The translations under genes and the position numbers were made by a program. A DNA stretch of 64,000 bases from Bedellia somnulentella (lineage: Eukaryota; Arthropoda; Insecta; Lepidoptera; Bedelliidae): assembly GCA_963576735.1 (NCBI GenBank), contig OY755190.1, forward strand, positions 3,279,695 to 3,343,694, written 5' to 3'. This document shows, one piece after another, positions 26,701 through 32,385 of this stretch (position 1 is its first letter; every line of letters begins with the position of its first letter). The notes under the pieces are model-generated. The model had not been told where the DNA came from and did no database searches. It saw nothing but the letters and a program-made list of their open reading frames with translations.

Positions 26701-28712
26701 AGAATTCACTTATGTTCCTATTTTTTTTCAATATATTAATTTATTCAATAAAATAATATTTTATTTTTTTTTAAAAAATATGCTTTACGTAGATATCATA
26801 CATTTTGTATTACACAATACTGTAAAATTGATTAAAAAGTAAAATAATTCACCAATGAAATAACTTAGTAAAGTATAAAAGTACCTTTCTTATCCTTAAT
26901 AATATTGTTTCATTTGTTTGTTATCTTCCATGTAAGTGCTGTATTGACTCATTGGTACATTTTTAGGTTGAAAGACATTGGAGAGAGATCGTGAGTGGAG
27001 AATACCAGTTCCAGAGATTACTTAAAGAGGTAACATTATTTTAAATGTTTGGAGATATTAATTTTAGTGAATTGTTTTCGATTTTGAGATCTTTTATTTA
27101 AGTAAAGAATCTTTCATGATGAACATCTGATGTTCTGATTCAAAGCTTGCTAGATCACAGTTAAACTAAAAAAAATATAAAAAATAAAAAGAAAATGTAG
27201 CATAAAATAAAAATATGTTTGCATGAGGGCCTGTTTTTATTAAAGTTAAATTGAAAAAAATAATACTTCTGAGGTCACACCGAGTTTAAAATTTTAATCA
27301 GAAGTTTTACCAAATAAATTATTTTTCTTCCTTCTTTGTTTCAAAATATTATTATTTTGTTCAACGTTTCAGGCAAATGCGATAGAAACAGTGAAACTAT
27401 CGGAAGTAAAAGCATGGGTTGACAACCACTTTTCTACCGGCAACAAATCTATGTTTAGAAAACTATCGATACAGGTAACTATTTCTCTAGCTTATATGAA
27501 AAATGATGTAGCTGTGCATTTCTTTCTATGGGTCCCATAAGAGGCGTGTTCGGTGCAATGCACTCGAACACCTTTGTCAGCAATAGTTAGTTTTAGGTCG
27601 AACCGCGTTAACGCGTATTAGTCAGTCCAAAATCATCTATCAATCGCGACGCGCATATCAATATCATTTATATCATAATTTGTTAATTTTATCAGTATAT
27701 TTATTGCTGCGTAGTGTCGGCTTAGAATAGCACTACCCCATTTCTTCCGGTGGGTGTACGTAAGAGGCGACTAACGGTATTGGGGCTTTTAAGGGATTTT
27801 TGGGCGATTCGGTTGGAGACCCATCACCAACAACCTTTATTTTACCATCTTTTCCCCACTTTACTTTCCAAAAGTGGCTGAGGAATTTCTAATTCCTTAG
27901 CTCTGGCTACCCCTTCCTGGGATTCATAGCCGTGAGAATATGTATGTACTATCCTACTTTAATTAAGAATTTTTTTAGTCTCTGAACTTCCAAAAATGCT
28001 AAGGAATGAAGTGAATTGCTAATTCTGAAACTCTGGCTACCCTTTTATATCTGGGATTTAAAGCTATGAGTATACGTATGCATGTCAGTATATGGGCTTT
28101 GAAGAAGCTAAATAGTTACCACCTTAATTTAATACTAATTCTTTTAGCACAGCAATGAAAAAATAATGTTTATTGGCATAAATTATGACACTACATAATG
28201 AAATATAATTCTCAAAAGGGTTGCCCGTAGTGTGAGAAGTATTCACAATTACCAATCAGCAATACCGACGTGTCCCATTATAAAAGACAATGTAAGAAAA
28301 ATATAGTTACATCACATAATAAAAGAAACTAAACTGATATAAAAAAGAAGGCAAAATTTATATAAAAAATAAAACAAATAAATGGAAAACTTAGAATTAT
28401 ACATGCTCGTGTGTGTATTTGTATGAGTATGTGTGTGTGTGTTTGTGAAATCCGATGGATTTGCTATTATATACCTTACAAAGGCTTAAAAATTAAAATT
28501 TTAAACAATAATTAATATTTCAGGTATCAGGCAACATAGTTGACAAAAACGCGACAAACCAAACAACGACTGACCCAGATTTGAAGAACTTTGATCTGCA
28601 GTTTATTGACTCGGAAGGAACCGACGATTCCATCTCTATTAGAGATATCGAGACATTCAAACGAAACCTTAACCCTATAAAGGTTCCTTTAGTGAAGTTA
28701 GAAAATTGTTAG
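371..28712 (+). CDS. Nrd1: Nardilysin-like M16 metallopeptidase, 3' two-thirds (18 exons)
   Basis: Zinc peptidase of the M16 (insulysin/nardilysin) family that cleaves peptides at dibasic sites. Exons read with compatible phases: 371-492, 999-1119, 2139-2216, 2562-2702, 3359-3488, 4278-4536, 4958-5092, 5788-5836, 5963-6064, 16102-16238, 16912-17041, 17521-17625, 18035-18178, 18999-19135, 19901-20045, 26967-27029, 27373-27474, 28524-28712 (TAG), giving about 762 residues. Diagnostic stretches are ISYLLGHEGKGSLLSYLRKK in the first exon, LGPSEEIFSEI, NMELWYKPD, and EEPVFDTLRTKEQLGYSVF in exon 14. The order and spacing follow nardilysin better than insulin-degrading enzyme. The N-terminal part with the HxxEH zinc site lies left of the window, so catalytic competence cannot be judged. 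Introns carry LINE, copia, SINE and MITE insertions and four partial exon duplications. Family assignment is from recognition, not a search. Confidence 0.85.
606..776 (+). repeat. Family B repeat, middle deleted
   Basis: TATACTCACGGCCGTAAATCCC to GCCGGCACTACACGGCA; the GGTCTCCAACCGCATCGCCC core is lost. Confidence 0.75.
840..966 (+). mobile_element. 3' end fragment of an RTE-type LINE
   Basis: Bases 864-944 read WMRLAEDRKRWRAMGDAYVQ..., ending TSVG-stop, then a (GAT)n tail to about 963. This is the usual C-terminus and tail of RTE-type LINEs in Lepidoptera. It is a 5'-truncated fragment in nardilysin intron 1. Confidence 0.7.
1171..1466 (+). repeat. Family B repeat split by a foldback MITE
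   Basis: CATACGGCTATAAATCC...CACTTA, then the MITE 1257-1394, then TTAGTCGC...GCCGACACTACACAGCC. Confidence 0.78.
1257..1394. mobile_element. Foldback MITE with TTA duplication, copy 1 (in a family B repeat)
   Basis: 138 bases, CGCCCGATTTATCAATTGAG... ending CAGAAATCGGGCG, almost self-complementary along its length, flanked by TTA at 1254-1256 and 1395-1397. The 3-bp TTA duplication fits PIF/Harbinger-type MITEs. Confidence 0.85.
1531..1702 (-). repeat. SINE-A copy, tail half only
   Basis: Body and tail (AACGTTCACGCCGAATATCCCCGAAGGGG...GGCAGGCCTATCGCCG) without the tRNA-like head; in nardilysin intron 2. Confidence 0.75.
1753..1852 (+). pseudogene. Decayed intronic copy of nardilysin exon 2
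   Basis: About 100 bases match exon 999-1119 closely (ATCTACACG...GGCTTGGAACATGTT), but with substitutions and a 4-base deletion near 1800 that destroys the frame. It sits in intron 2, about 750 bases downstream of the parent exon. It is not flanked by a proper acceptor, so I read it as a dead duplicate rather than an alternative exon. Confidence 0.8.
2656..3128 (+). repeat. Tandem array, 105-bp unit x 4 plus a partial fifth copy, covering nardilysin exon 4 end and donor
   Basis: Units start at 2656, 2761, 2866, 2971 and 3076, exactly 105 bases apart; the last copy diverges soon after its donor. Each contains the last 47 bases of exon 4 (from AACATTACATCACC to CCGGAG), the GTAAGT donor and the start of the intron. 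The first copy is the real exon end. Copies 2 and 3 keep GTAAGT, copy 4 has GTTAGT, and copy 5 again has GTAAGT. Although 105 is 35 codons, read-through meets an in-frame TAA in the duplicated intron piece, so the extra copies cannot be translated in frame. Confidence 0.9.
3548..3912 (-). repeat. SINE-A, full, head type 2
   Basis: Minus strand: head GACATGATAGTCCAGTGGGTAGAACACCCG... with B-box-like GAGTTCCAATCC, body with CATGTGACAGTGTATTCGT, tail of ATGTT-type repeats. In nardilysin intron 5. Confidence 0.82.
6243..6412 (-). repeat. Family C tRNA-like repeat, head inverted against its arm
   Basis: Minus strand 6316-6243: GACACGGTAGCTCAACTGGC (A box) and GGTTCGATTCCCGCCTGTGTC (B box, T arm, acceptor). 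The arm TAATAATCCCCACATGAGG follows on the plus strand, whereas in other copies head and arm share a strand. Confidence 0.7.
6531..7135 (-). mobile_element. RTE-type LINE, C-terminal coding fragment and 3' end
   Basis: The minus strand codes for about 187 residues at 7130-6567 with motifs of the region after the RT domain of RTE-like elements (LVPTLMYGSECWVWQKKHES, MLRWFGHIERMDD, SRGRPRSTHLDQIE). The 3' end runs into a CATA-repeat tract at 6531-6553. No RT or endonuclease part is present. Shorter copies of the same 3' end occur at 32846-32918 and 46922-47055. Confidence 0.75.
7290..7458 (+). repeat. 5' LTR of the copia element
   Basis: 169 bases starting TGTTGTAAATATC, identical to the 3' copy. 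The end is set by the primer-binding site that follows at 7459. Confidence 0.88.
7594..8900 (+). CDS. Copia Gag, split by a foldback element
   Basis: The ATG at 7594 begins a Gag with KGRENFSEWCFAAENFL. The frame runs to the AATT at 7841, is interrupted by 7845-8433, and resumes with LWDKLKMLFDDSGFSRK to the zinc knuckle CYSCKQYGHYRNQC (CX2CX4HX4C) at 8859-8900. There the P-like element enters. The last Gag codon before the second insertion (TGC, 8898-8900) is in frame with 11355. Apart from the two insertions I see no stop or frameshift. Confidence 0.85.
7845..8433. mobile_element. AATT-flanked foldback element, copy 1 (in copia gag)
   Basis: 589 bases, GGCCTAGACCTCGCTTTTAT... to its complement, flanked by AATT at 7841-7844 and 8434-8437. 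Terminal inverted repeats run about 250 bases each; the centre (about 8110-8185) is unique. There is no ORF of note. Removing the element and one AATT restores gag (AAG GAA TTG TGG, Lys-Glu-Leu-Trp). Confidence 0.9.
9179..9273 (+). pseudogene. Remnant of a THAP domain end
   Basis: Reads VFEKHFDKHQ-stop-DSTGKKLRYSYPILF: the spacing of the ...HF... and KLR..(Y)P..F parts resembles the end of a THAP zinc-binding domain, as at the N-terminus of P-type transposases. The usual Cys before the HF motif is replaced and a stop interrupts it. Tentative. Confidence 0.4.
9708..11021 (+). pseudogene. P-type transposase C-terminal exons
   Basis: Three pieces join in the same phase: 9708-9790 (SENLNDHNYSQFQDEDNDAY...), 10160-10220 (PTALSDHSYCKEAEMEGAA) and about 10445-11021 (YSLDITPCSVTKASVIH... 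to a TAA), bounded by AG/GT dinucleotides. The last has AYTAGYVCRKIYKTLRCKSCLKSL, similar to the Cys-containing C-terminal part of P/THAP9 transposases. The DNA-cutting core is missing. Exon limits are approximate. It could be a passive passenger or an expressed repressor-like fragment. Confidence 0.6.
11355..14513 (+). CDS. Copia Pol: protease, integrase, reverse transcriptase, RNase H
   Basis: Continues the Gag frame through ACA AAT ATG; the first visible ATG is at 11361. In order: protease WYVDSGASSHL (from about residue 35), GAG-pre-integrase HRRLGHINS and CIVCCEGKQ, integrase acidic residues in VIHSDICGPM, FRSDNGTEF and PYTPEQNGLCERMNRTI, reverse transcriptase with TLYVDDFFVF, and RNase H with GYVDADWSNDRKSYSGY and LSSTEAEYVS. 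Length (1050 residues from that ATG) and order fit copia. All catalytic motifs are present, so the enzymes look intact. Confidence 0.92.
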   Translation, partial: TNMEKSSKNTQDLGKNLKTTNAFSAVFLSGIFDKSDWYVDSGASSHLTSNKDWMTNVCNSGFTREITIANQSKVPVELCGNVNIITSTAEDDYSIIVEKVLYVPQLATNLLSVSQLMKQGNKVHFTSNGCEIFNKQDTMVATASLVNGVYKLNTSSCLVAAAVESPDLWHRRLGHINSYNMNKMPGAVEGVHLSEAANINKSNCIVCCEGKQSRLPFAHEGIRSNELLGVIHSDICGPMENISLGGSRYFIIFVDDHSGMTQVYFLKNKNEAMECFIDYKARVENLLLKKIKTFRSDNGTEFCNKKFSDFLKKSGINHQKTNPYTPEQNGLCERMNRTIIEKARCLLFDAKLGKEFWAEAVNTAVYLQNRIVKARLNNRTPYEIWTGSKPNLSHLRIFGSIVMKHIPKERRHKWDKKSEQCILIGYPEDIKGYKLYNPVTRTITTSRDVIFVKENSLSEENVIKIEESKEVSSPSVGDLFDTSSDDSFASMEGTTEMDETYVPSIESEEQISSDEDIMIKTLPKRQRQQPDRYGYLCTEECNKPVSDELTLEEALEGPEKLHWEQAIKEELKSFEDNNAWEIVDVPVNANIVKCKWVLRKKCDSENNVRYRARLVAKGCSQRYGVDYSETFSPVVRHTTLRLLFALSVQMNLIVTHLDVKTAFLNGDLSETIYMQKPEGYICMDDKKILKLNKAIYGLKQASRAWHQKVDACMLAGGYIKSKVEPCLYIKIVGESKTIVTLYVDDFFVFSNDSTETCHLKTMLGKNFELKDLGIVKECLGMSVRFDLENCTVTLSQEKYIDKLLSKFDMIDCKSVNTPMEVGLKSKREDNCNSQNPYQQLIGSLMYLVVLTRPDIAYAVSFLSQFNNCNTEEQWQYAKRILRYLKKTKDLGLKFCKDKNICIEGYVDADWSNDRKSYSGYCFTLSGSVVSWSCSKQKCIALSSTEAEYVSISEACKEAVYLRNLQYEITQNLYKIVIYNDSISAQKLLLNPIFHNKTKHIDVKYHYCREMINEHIVTIDYLCTSDMPADLLTKSLSAVKHYKHLKSLGIVKV
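14562..14730 (+). repeat. 3' LTR of the copia element
   Basis: 169 bases identical to 7290-7458, preceded by the polypurine tract GAGTGGGAG. The following sequence (CTACGAAG) is unrelated to the 5' flank. Confidence 0.88.
15101..15405 (+). repeat. SINE-A, head type 1, internally deleted
   Basis: Head GTGATAGCTTTATGGGTAGAACACCGG..., B box GTTCAAATCCC; about 70 bases of the middle body (the GGCCTGCCCCCTATCACGTG part) are missing. Confidence 0.78.
15667..15806 (-). repeat. Family C tRNA-like repeat
   Basis: Minus strand: AGCCCAGTTGGCAGAGCGACC, then GATTCAAGTCCAACTGGTGTCG, then the arm ATCCCCACATGAGGTTTCATG. In nardilysin intron 9. Confidence 0.7.
18083..18514 (+). repeat. Tandem array, 144-bp unit x 3, covering nardilysin exon 13 end and donor
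   Basis: Units begin AGTTTCAACAAA at 18083, 18227 and 18371, a period of exactly 144. Each holds the 3' 96 bases of exon 13, its GTAACG donor and about 48 bases of intron. Copies are nearly identical, so the array is young. Read-through from the first donor meets an in-frame TAG, so the extra copies are not coding. Confidence 0.9.
19400..19447 (+). pseudogene. Intronic copy of the end of nardilysin exon 14
   Basis: TAGGATACTCTGTGTCCG...AAGTTTACGTTA repeats the end of exon 14 and its donor (19093-19140) with only a few differences, 307 bases downstream. It is too short and lacks an acceptor, so it is not an exon. Confidence 0.8.
20700..20790 (+). repeat. GT-rich microsatellite in the LINE 3' region
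   Basis: GTGTGCGTGTGTTTGTGTGGGTG... with a pure (GT) run near 20738-20756. An open frame across it is an artefact of the repeat. Confidence 0.85.
20804..24388 (-). CDS. LINE ORF2: endonuclease and reverse transcriptase, split by a foldback element
   Basis: N-terminal endonuclease piece at 24388-23943 (KILVQNIRSINCNF, FIVFTECWLS); the rest runs from 23351 to the stop at 20804 (VVLLGDLNIDI, DHSTIYLSF, then RT motifs NNYRPISLLPILSKIFEKL, GVPQGSVLGPTLF, FADDTALVF). Excising 23352-23938 and one AATT rejoins GTA GCA ATT GTT TCC ATA TAC CGC in frame (Val-Ala-Ile-Val-Ser-Ile-Tyr-Arg), about 1000 residues. No other lesion seen, so it was probably active until the insertion. Confidence 0.85.
23352..23938. 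mobile_element. AATT-flanked foldback element, copy 2 (in LINE ORF2)
   Basis: 587 bases, same ends GGCCTAGACC/GGTCTAGGCC and same centre orientation as copy 1, flanked by AATT at 23348-23351 and 23939-23942. Nearly identical to copy 1 apart from scattered changes. Confidence 0.9.
24701..25717 (-). CDS. LINE ORF1 protein with PHD-like zinc finger and coiled coil
   Basis: 338 residues. Residues 5-60 hold CNAC...MECFRC...LPCLGI...WSCPACKC, spaced like a PHD finger. Residues 115-175 are a charged heptad-like coiled coil (LAEELKLMREEMKELRLAL). The C-terminal half has VIKFSKLAMRNEFIKQARSR and a basic end that could bind RNA, as in ORF1 proteins of CR1-group LINEs. Expected to package the LINE RNA. 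The frame is intact. Confidence 0.75.
   Translation of the reverse strand: MSYACNACGKKIHTLLYMECFRCSKLYDLPCLGISEESFEKYSQAFKTEWSCPACKCSERKGDNSSTPIRCCVPKFDDTYSRNTSCIDNVNIIRGSRGLSTQMVPKEIENNYIMQLAEELKLMREEMKELRLALGKEKESYERQLSEQRVEIAQLSTALKEMESKVNNQEQALLSNELEIIGIPEKNNENLSHSVLLLSKKIGIDLTEQDLEKVIRAGPRTINATKPQTDGNKLSRPIVIKFSKLAMRNEFIKQARSRKNLNTEGLINGSSFKVYVNERLTKYNRILFRESRARAKLHNFRYVWTNNGSILVRKAEGLPAIAIRSLAELEQRIGPSST
26429..26529. mobile_element. Foldback MITE with TTA duplication, copy 2 (right end lost)
   Basis: CGACCGATTTCTGAATTGAGTATTC... preceded by TTA (26426-26428); matches the other copies to ACGATACTT and then stops. Confidence 0.75.
27713..27948 (-). repeat. Family B repeat, full
   Basis: TGCGTAGTGTCGGCTTAGAATAGC to GGGATTCATAGCCGTGAG; in nardilysin intron 17. 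Confidence 0.82.
27970..28085 (-). repeat. Family B repeat, partial
   Basis: AATGCTAAGGAATGAAGTG...TCTGGGATTTAAAGCTATGAG; 5' third only, adjoining another copy. Confidence 0.55.
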
Positions 28713-28983
28713 TTTACTTTCACCCTAGATGCCTTATAAAGCTCAAAATCAAAATTTCCAGTGAAACTTGAACTCTCGATTACCAAGCGTGTGGACTATC
28801 AGAGAGACCAACGTTAATTGGTTATATCCAGTTTAAAATTTATCGATTTAAGGTGCCGTTAGTTCAGCAAACTGAGTTTTTGAAACATTATAATGCGTAT
28901 ATTTATAACAATATGGTTTTGAAAAAAATACATCAAAATCTTGAGGCTTTTCTGCTGTGAAATTGGCGATTCGAAACGTGATT

Positions 28984-28989
28984 AATAAA
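28984..28989 (+). promoter_or_regulatory. Possible polyadenylation signal of the nardilysin gene
   Basis: AATAAA lies about 270 bases after the nardilysin stop codon in unique-looking AT-rich sequence. This is only a hexamer match; no cleavage evidence is available and other signals could be used. Confidence 0.3.
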
Positions 28990-29558
28990 TTTTCGCTCGA
29001 TAGAAAAAAATCGCCAACATACCTCTAATTACACTCTTTAAAATAGTTTTATATTTTATTTATTTTACCTACTTACATATAACTTGCATCATAATTTGAG
29101 CATTTGTATTTCTAATAATAATTGGCGATTAGTTTTCTTTTTTAATAAATTCAATAAAACAAATATTTTAAAAACATCGATATTCGCAGTCCTACTCGTG
29201 CCCGAGCGCCGCCCGCCGCCCGCTCAGTGCTCGGCGAGCTGCTTTAGGGGATGGACCTATGTCGCGCGCGCCTTGTGTTACAGATCTTACAATTTACGCG
29301 CGTGCGGCGCCGTTAGTGGGCGAGTGACCTATCTGTATACGATGCGCGTCAATGTAGGCGTGAGAGTGACCGTGCGTACGGTTAGCATTAGCAAATATAA
29401 AAGAATTCATTCAACACATGCACATTTCATGCACACATTTTTATATTTTATTGTTTAATTTATTAGAAATGGGAAAAAGAACAAAACCGTTAAAGTAACT
29501 TCTAATTTCAATTAATAATATTAAATAGTTACAGGTGTAAACTGAAAATTATATACAT

Positions 29559-29795
29559 ACATATACTCACGGCTATAAATCCCTTAACGGGATAGCCAGG
29601 GCTTTGGAATGAGAAATTCCTCAGCCACTATTGGAAGTTGATTTGGGAAAAGATGGTAATAATATATGCTTTCGGTGACGGTTCTCCAACCACATCGCCC
29701 AAAAACCACTTAAAAAGCCCCTATACCCTTAGTCGCCTCTTACGATCACGGGTAGAAATGGGGTAGTGTTATTCTAAGCCGACACGACACAGCAA
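29559..29795 (+). repeat. Family B repeat, full
   Basis: TATACTCACGGCTATAAATCCC to GCCGACACGACACAGC, downstream of nardilysin. Confidence 0.82.
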
Positions 29796-30849
29796 AAGTT
29801 ATGAAATTATCACTGTAATAATTTTGTATAAACTGACAGGGTAGACAAATCTATCGTATCATTACATTTTATATTGTAAACGGCCATGGTAGAAACTATT
29901 TTTGAAATTGATAACCTAGGGTAAGCGATACAGTTTTCGTCACCCTGACTGTTATAACCACTCGTAAATATTTTAGAAAGAAAATGTAAATAATCATAAA
30001 CCAATTTCCAAACCCATACCATAGAAAATATTTGCGAGTGGCTAAAACTGTCGAGTTGACAACAACGGTATTGCTTACCCTACTGTATGTTTTTAAAACG
30101 CGCGTACGCGGCGTCGCGTCGAGGAGACGGCCGCTCGATCGGCGCGCAGGCGCTTCCCCGCGCCCGCGAGGGACGCACCCCCTGAGATGATATTTTTCGC
30201 TGAACCAACGGCGCCTTAAGTAGTTTAGATAGATATTTAAAATTGGAGGGTAGTTTAATTTTTAATTATGTATAAAGTGACGTAAATTTTGTTGCAATAA
30301 CCACCAACCAATCAGTGTTCTATAAGAGAGATAAATTACTTAATTAATTAAGTAAATAATTTGTGTTTTTCACAATCATGTTTTGACTAGTATTAATAGA
30401 TCCAATAATATGAAAGTATTTAGAATTTAATTTAACGTTTTAACAACTTTGTTTTAAAATTATGACATAATAATGATACACCAATATAATGCTCATTGTA
30501 AAATACAATTTTATCGTAAACTGTATATTTTTGACATAAAAATTATATGCAACTTTTTTTGATGACAAATATTACTGCCTTTAATACTTAATTCAGTGAT
30601 TAGAACAGGTTATATGTTTAAGTACTTATAAATTGTGATTACCCAGCTGACATGAATTTACAATTGTAATAGATATTCTATACTTAGACCAAACCCTCTT
30701 TTGGGAGAATTGAAATGTGAAGCGAATGTAATGTATGTGAACTTGAAATTGTAATATAATTTTGTTGCAGTTTATTAAATGTGTTTATATTACCAAAGTT
30801 TTTTATTTATACCTAACAAGGAACTATTTTACTAAACAATTAGGGAAAG

Positions 30850-30912
30850 ATTTTTTTTTTCGACACTAGAAGGACTCGAACTCGCGACCTCCATATGTCA
30901 ATAGGGAATATG
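30850..30912 (-). repeat. Family C fragment
   Basis: TTCGACACTAGAAGGACTCGAACTCGCGACCTCC is a T-arm/acceptor half only. Followed by CAATAGGGAATATGCAT, whose complement borders the copy at 31828. Confidence 0.5.
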
Positions 30913-31330
30913 CATAAAATTTGAAATGAAATTATTATCGTAATATTATAATGAAAAGATTTTATTTTATTTACTGATTATTTAAACCTGAAGATAAATT
31001 ATAATATTATAATAAAATTTGAAGTAATCTTAGCATTAAGTTGGAATTTGACTTTCAAAAAACAAAGATTTATCTTTTTACTTTGAAATAAATGTTTATT
31101 TTATTTTTATATTCAAAAAGTGCAAAATAAGGGAGCGAAATTCAAACTTCCAAAACGCGCCACCATCGGTTGAACGAAATGTGACGTCATCTGACACGAA
31201 ATTATATTCAAAAGCGTCGAAAACACTAAGGTGGACCCAAACCCCCACTGGACGTGTCATGTGACGTCACGTATAGCGCGCGTAAAATGGCGGCGTTCGA
31301 ACTGCTTAATTTTTTTTAAAGTTTTCAATT

Positions 31331-31695
31331 TAACATAACATAAACGTTCACGTCGTTTATCCCCGAAGGGGTTGGCAGAGGTACCAATACTCCTGAACTC
31401 ACATGGCAAGCGCCATCTAGTTTCCAGAGAAGGTACCCACGTTTTGCTTAGACAGTGTACTCACGTGATAGGGGGCAGGCCTATCGCCGTTTTGTACGAA
31501 TACACTGTCACATGACTAAGTACAACTCAGCCATGTGGGTTTCCTCACGATGTTTTCCCTCACCGTTAGCAACCATGATAAATTAACCACACATATGACT
31601 TTAGATAAGACAAATTGGTGTAGGCCCGTCCCAGGATTGGAACTCACGCCCTTCTGTTTTACGGGCGGGTGTTCTACCCACTGGACTATCATGTC
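31331..31695 (-). repeat. SINE-A, full, head type 2
   Basis: Nearly identical to 3548-3912 over its length, so a recent subfamily. Lies between the nardilysin and 5'-nucleotidase genes. Confidence 0.82.
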
Positions 31696-31827
31696 GCTAT
31701 ATGCGTGTTTTCAATTTAAATTTTAAAAATATATAGAGGATTTTGAAGCCCAGTAATATTTTTTTCTGCGTTATAAAATAGTAAACTATTAATTTAAGAC
31801 AAAAAAGAAAAACATGAATATTCCCTA

Positions 31828-31952
31828 TTGGCAGAGCGACCGGGGCGTTGACCAGGTCGCAAGTTCGAGTCCTGCTGGTGTCGAAATTTTGTTTTTCCTA
31901 TATTGATTAGTAACAATCCTTACATGAGGTTTTCATGAACAAAACATTCTAA
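31828..31952 (+). repeat. Family C tRNA-like repeat
   Basis: TTGGCAGAGCGACCGGGGCG, GTTCGAGTCCTGCTGGTGTCG, then arm TACATGAGGTTTTCATGAAC. Confidence 0.65.
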
Positions 31953-32049
31953 TTATAGGAACTATTTTATCGGAGGTTTAAATGTGCTTAGGAAGAAATG
32001 GGAAATAGCAGTGAGTAATTAATAAATGGGTTGTAAGATACAACAAGCT

Positions 32050-32325
32050 TTATAGCTCAGTGCGAACACAAACGCTTCTCATACAGAGACGTGCATTCAA
32101 ATCCTGAGTTGGGCGTACATCAATGTGTCCCTTCTTAAGTTGTTTGTGTGGTTAATTTATCAAGGTTGTTAACGGAGAAGCAAAACATCGTCAGAAAACC
32201 CACATGGCTAAGTTATACTTGGTCATGTGAGAGTATAATCGTACAAAACGTCGATACGCCTCCCCTTATCACGTGAGTACACTGTTCAAACAAAGCGTGG
32301 GTATTGTGAACATTAGTTGACAGCT
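32050..32325 (+). repeat. SINE-A, diverged, head type 1-like
   Basis: Head ATAGCTCAGTGCGAACACAAACG..., B box ATTCAAATCC, then the shared body with many substitutions; tail lost. Just 3' of the 5'-nucleotidase stop. Confidence 0.65.
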
Positions 32326-32385
32326 TCTAGGCTGTGTTATAAATAAAATAAAAATGGATATAAATAACTAAATAAAATATATTTT

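Larger units (their letters stand above)
28990..31330. other. Intergenic stretch with GC-rich blocks and CRE palindromes
   Basis: Between nardilysin and 5'-nucleotidase. Two CG-rich blocks (29190-29330 and 30095-30185) stand out from an otherwise AT-rich background. Full TGACGTCA palindromes lie at 31182-31189 and 31262-31269. Repeats at 29559-29795 and 30850-30912. No convincing gene; an open frame across the first block has no recognisable protein character. Confidence 0.5.

Noticed and set aside
29084..29458. 124-residue open frame over a CG-rich block
   Set aside because: No recognisable protein character; openness follows from base composition.
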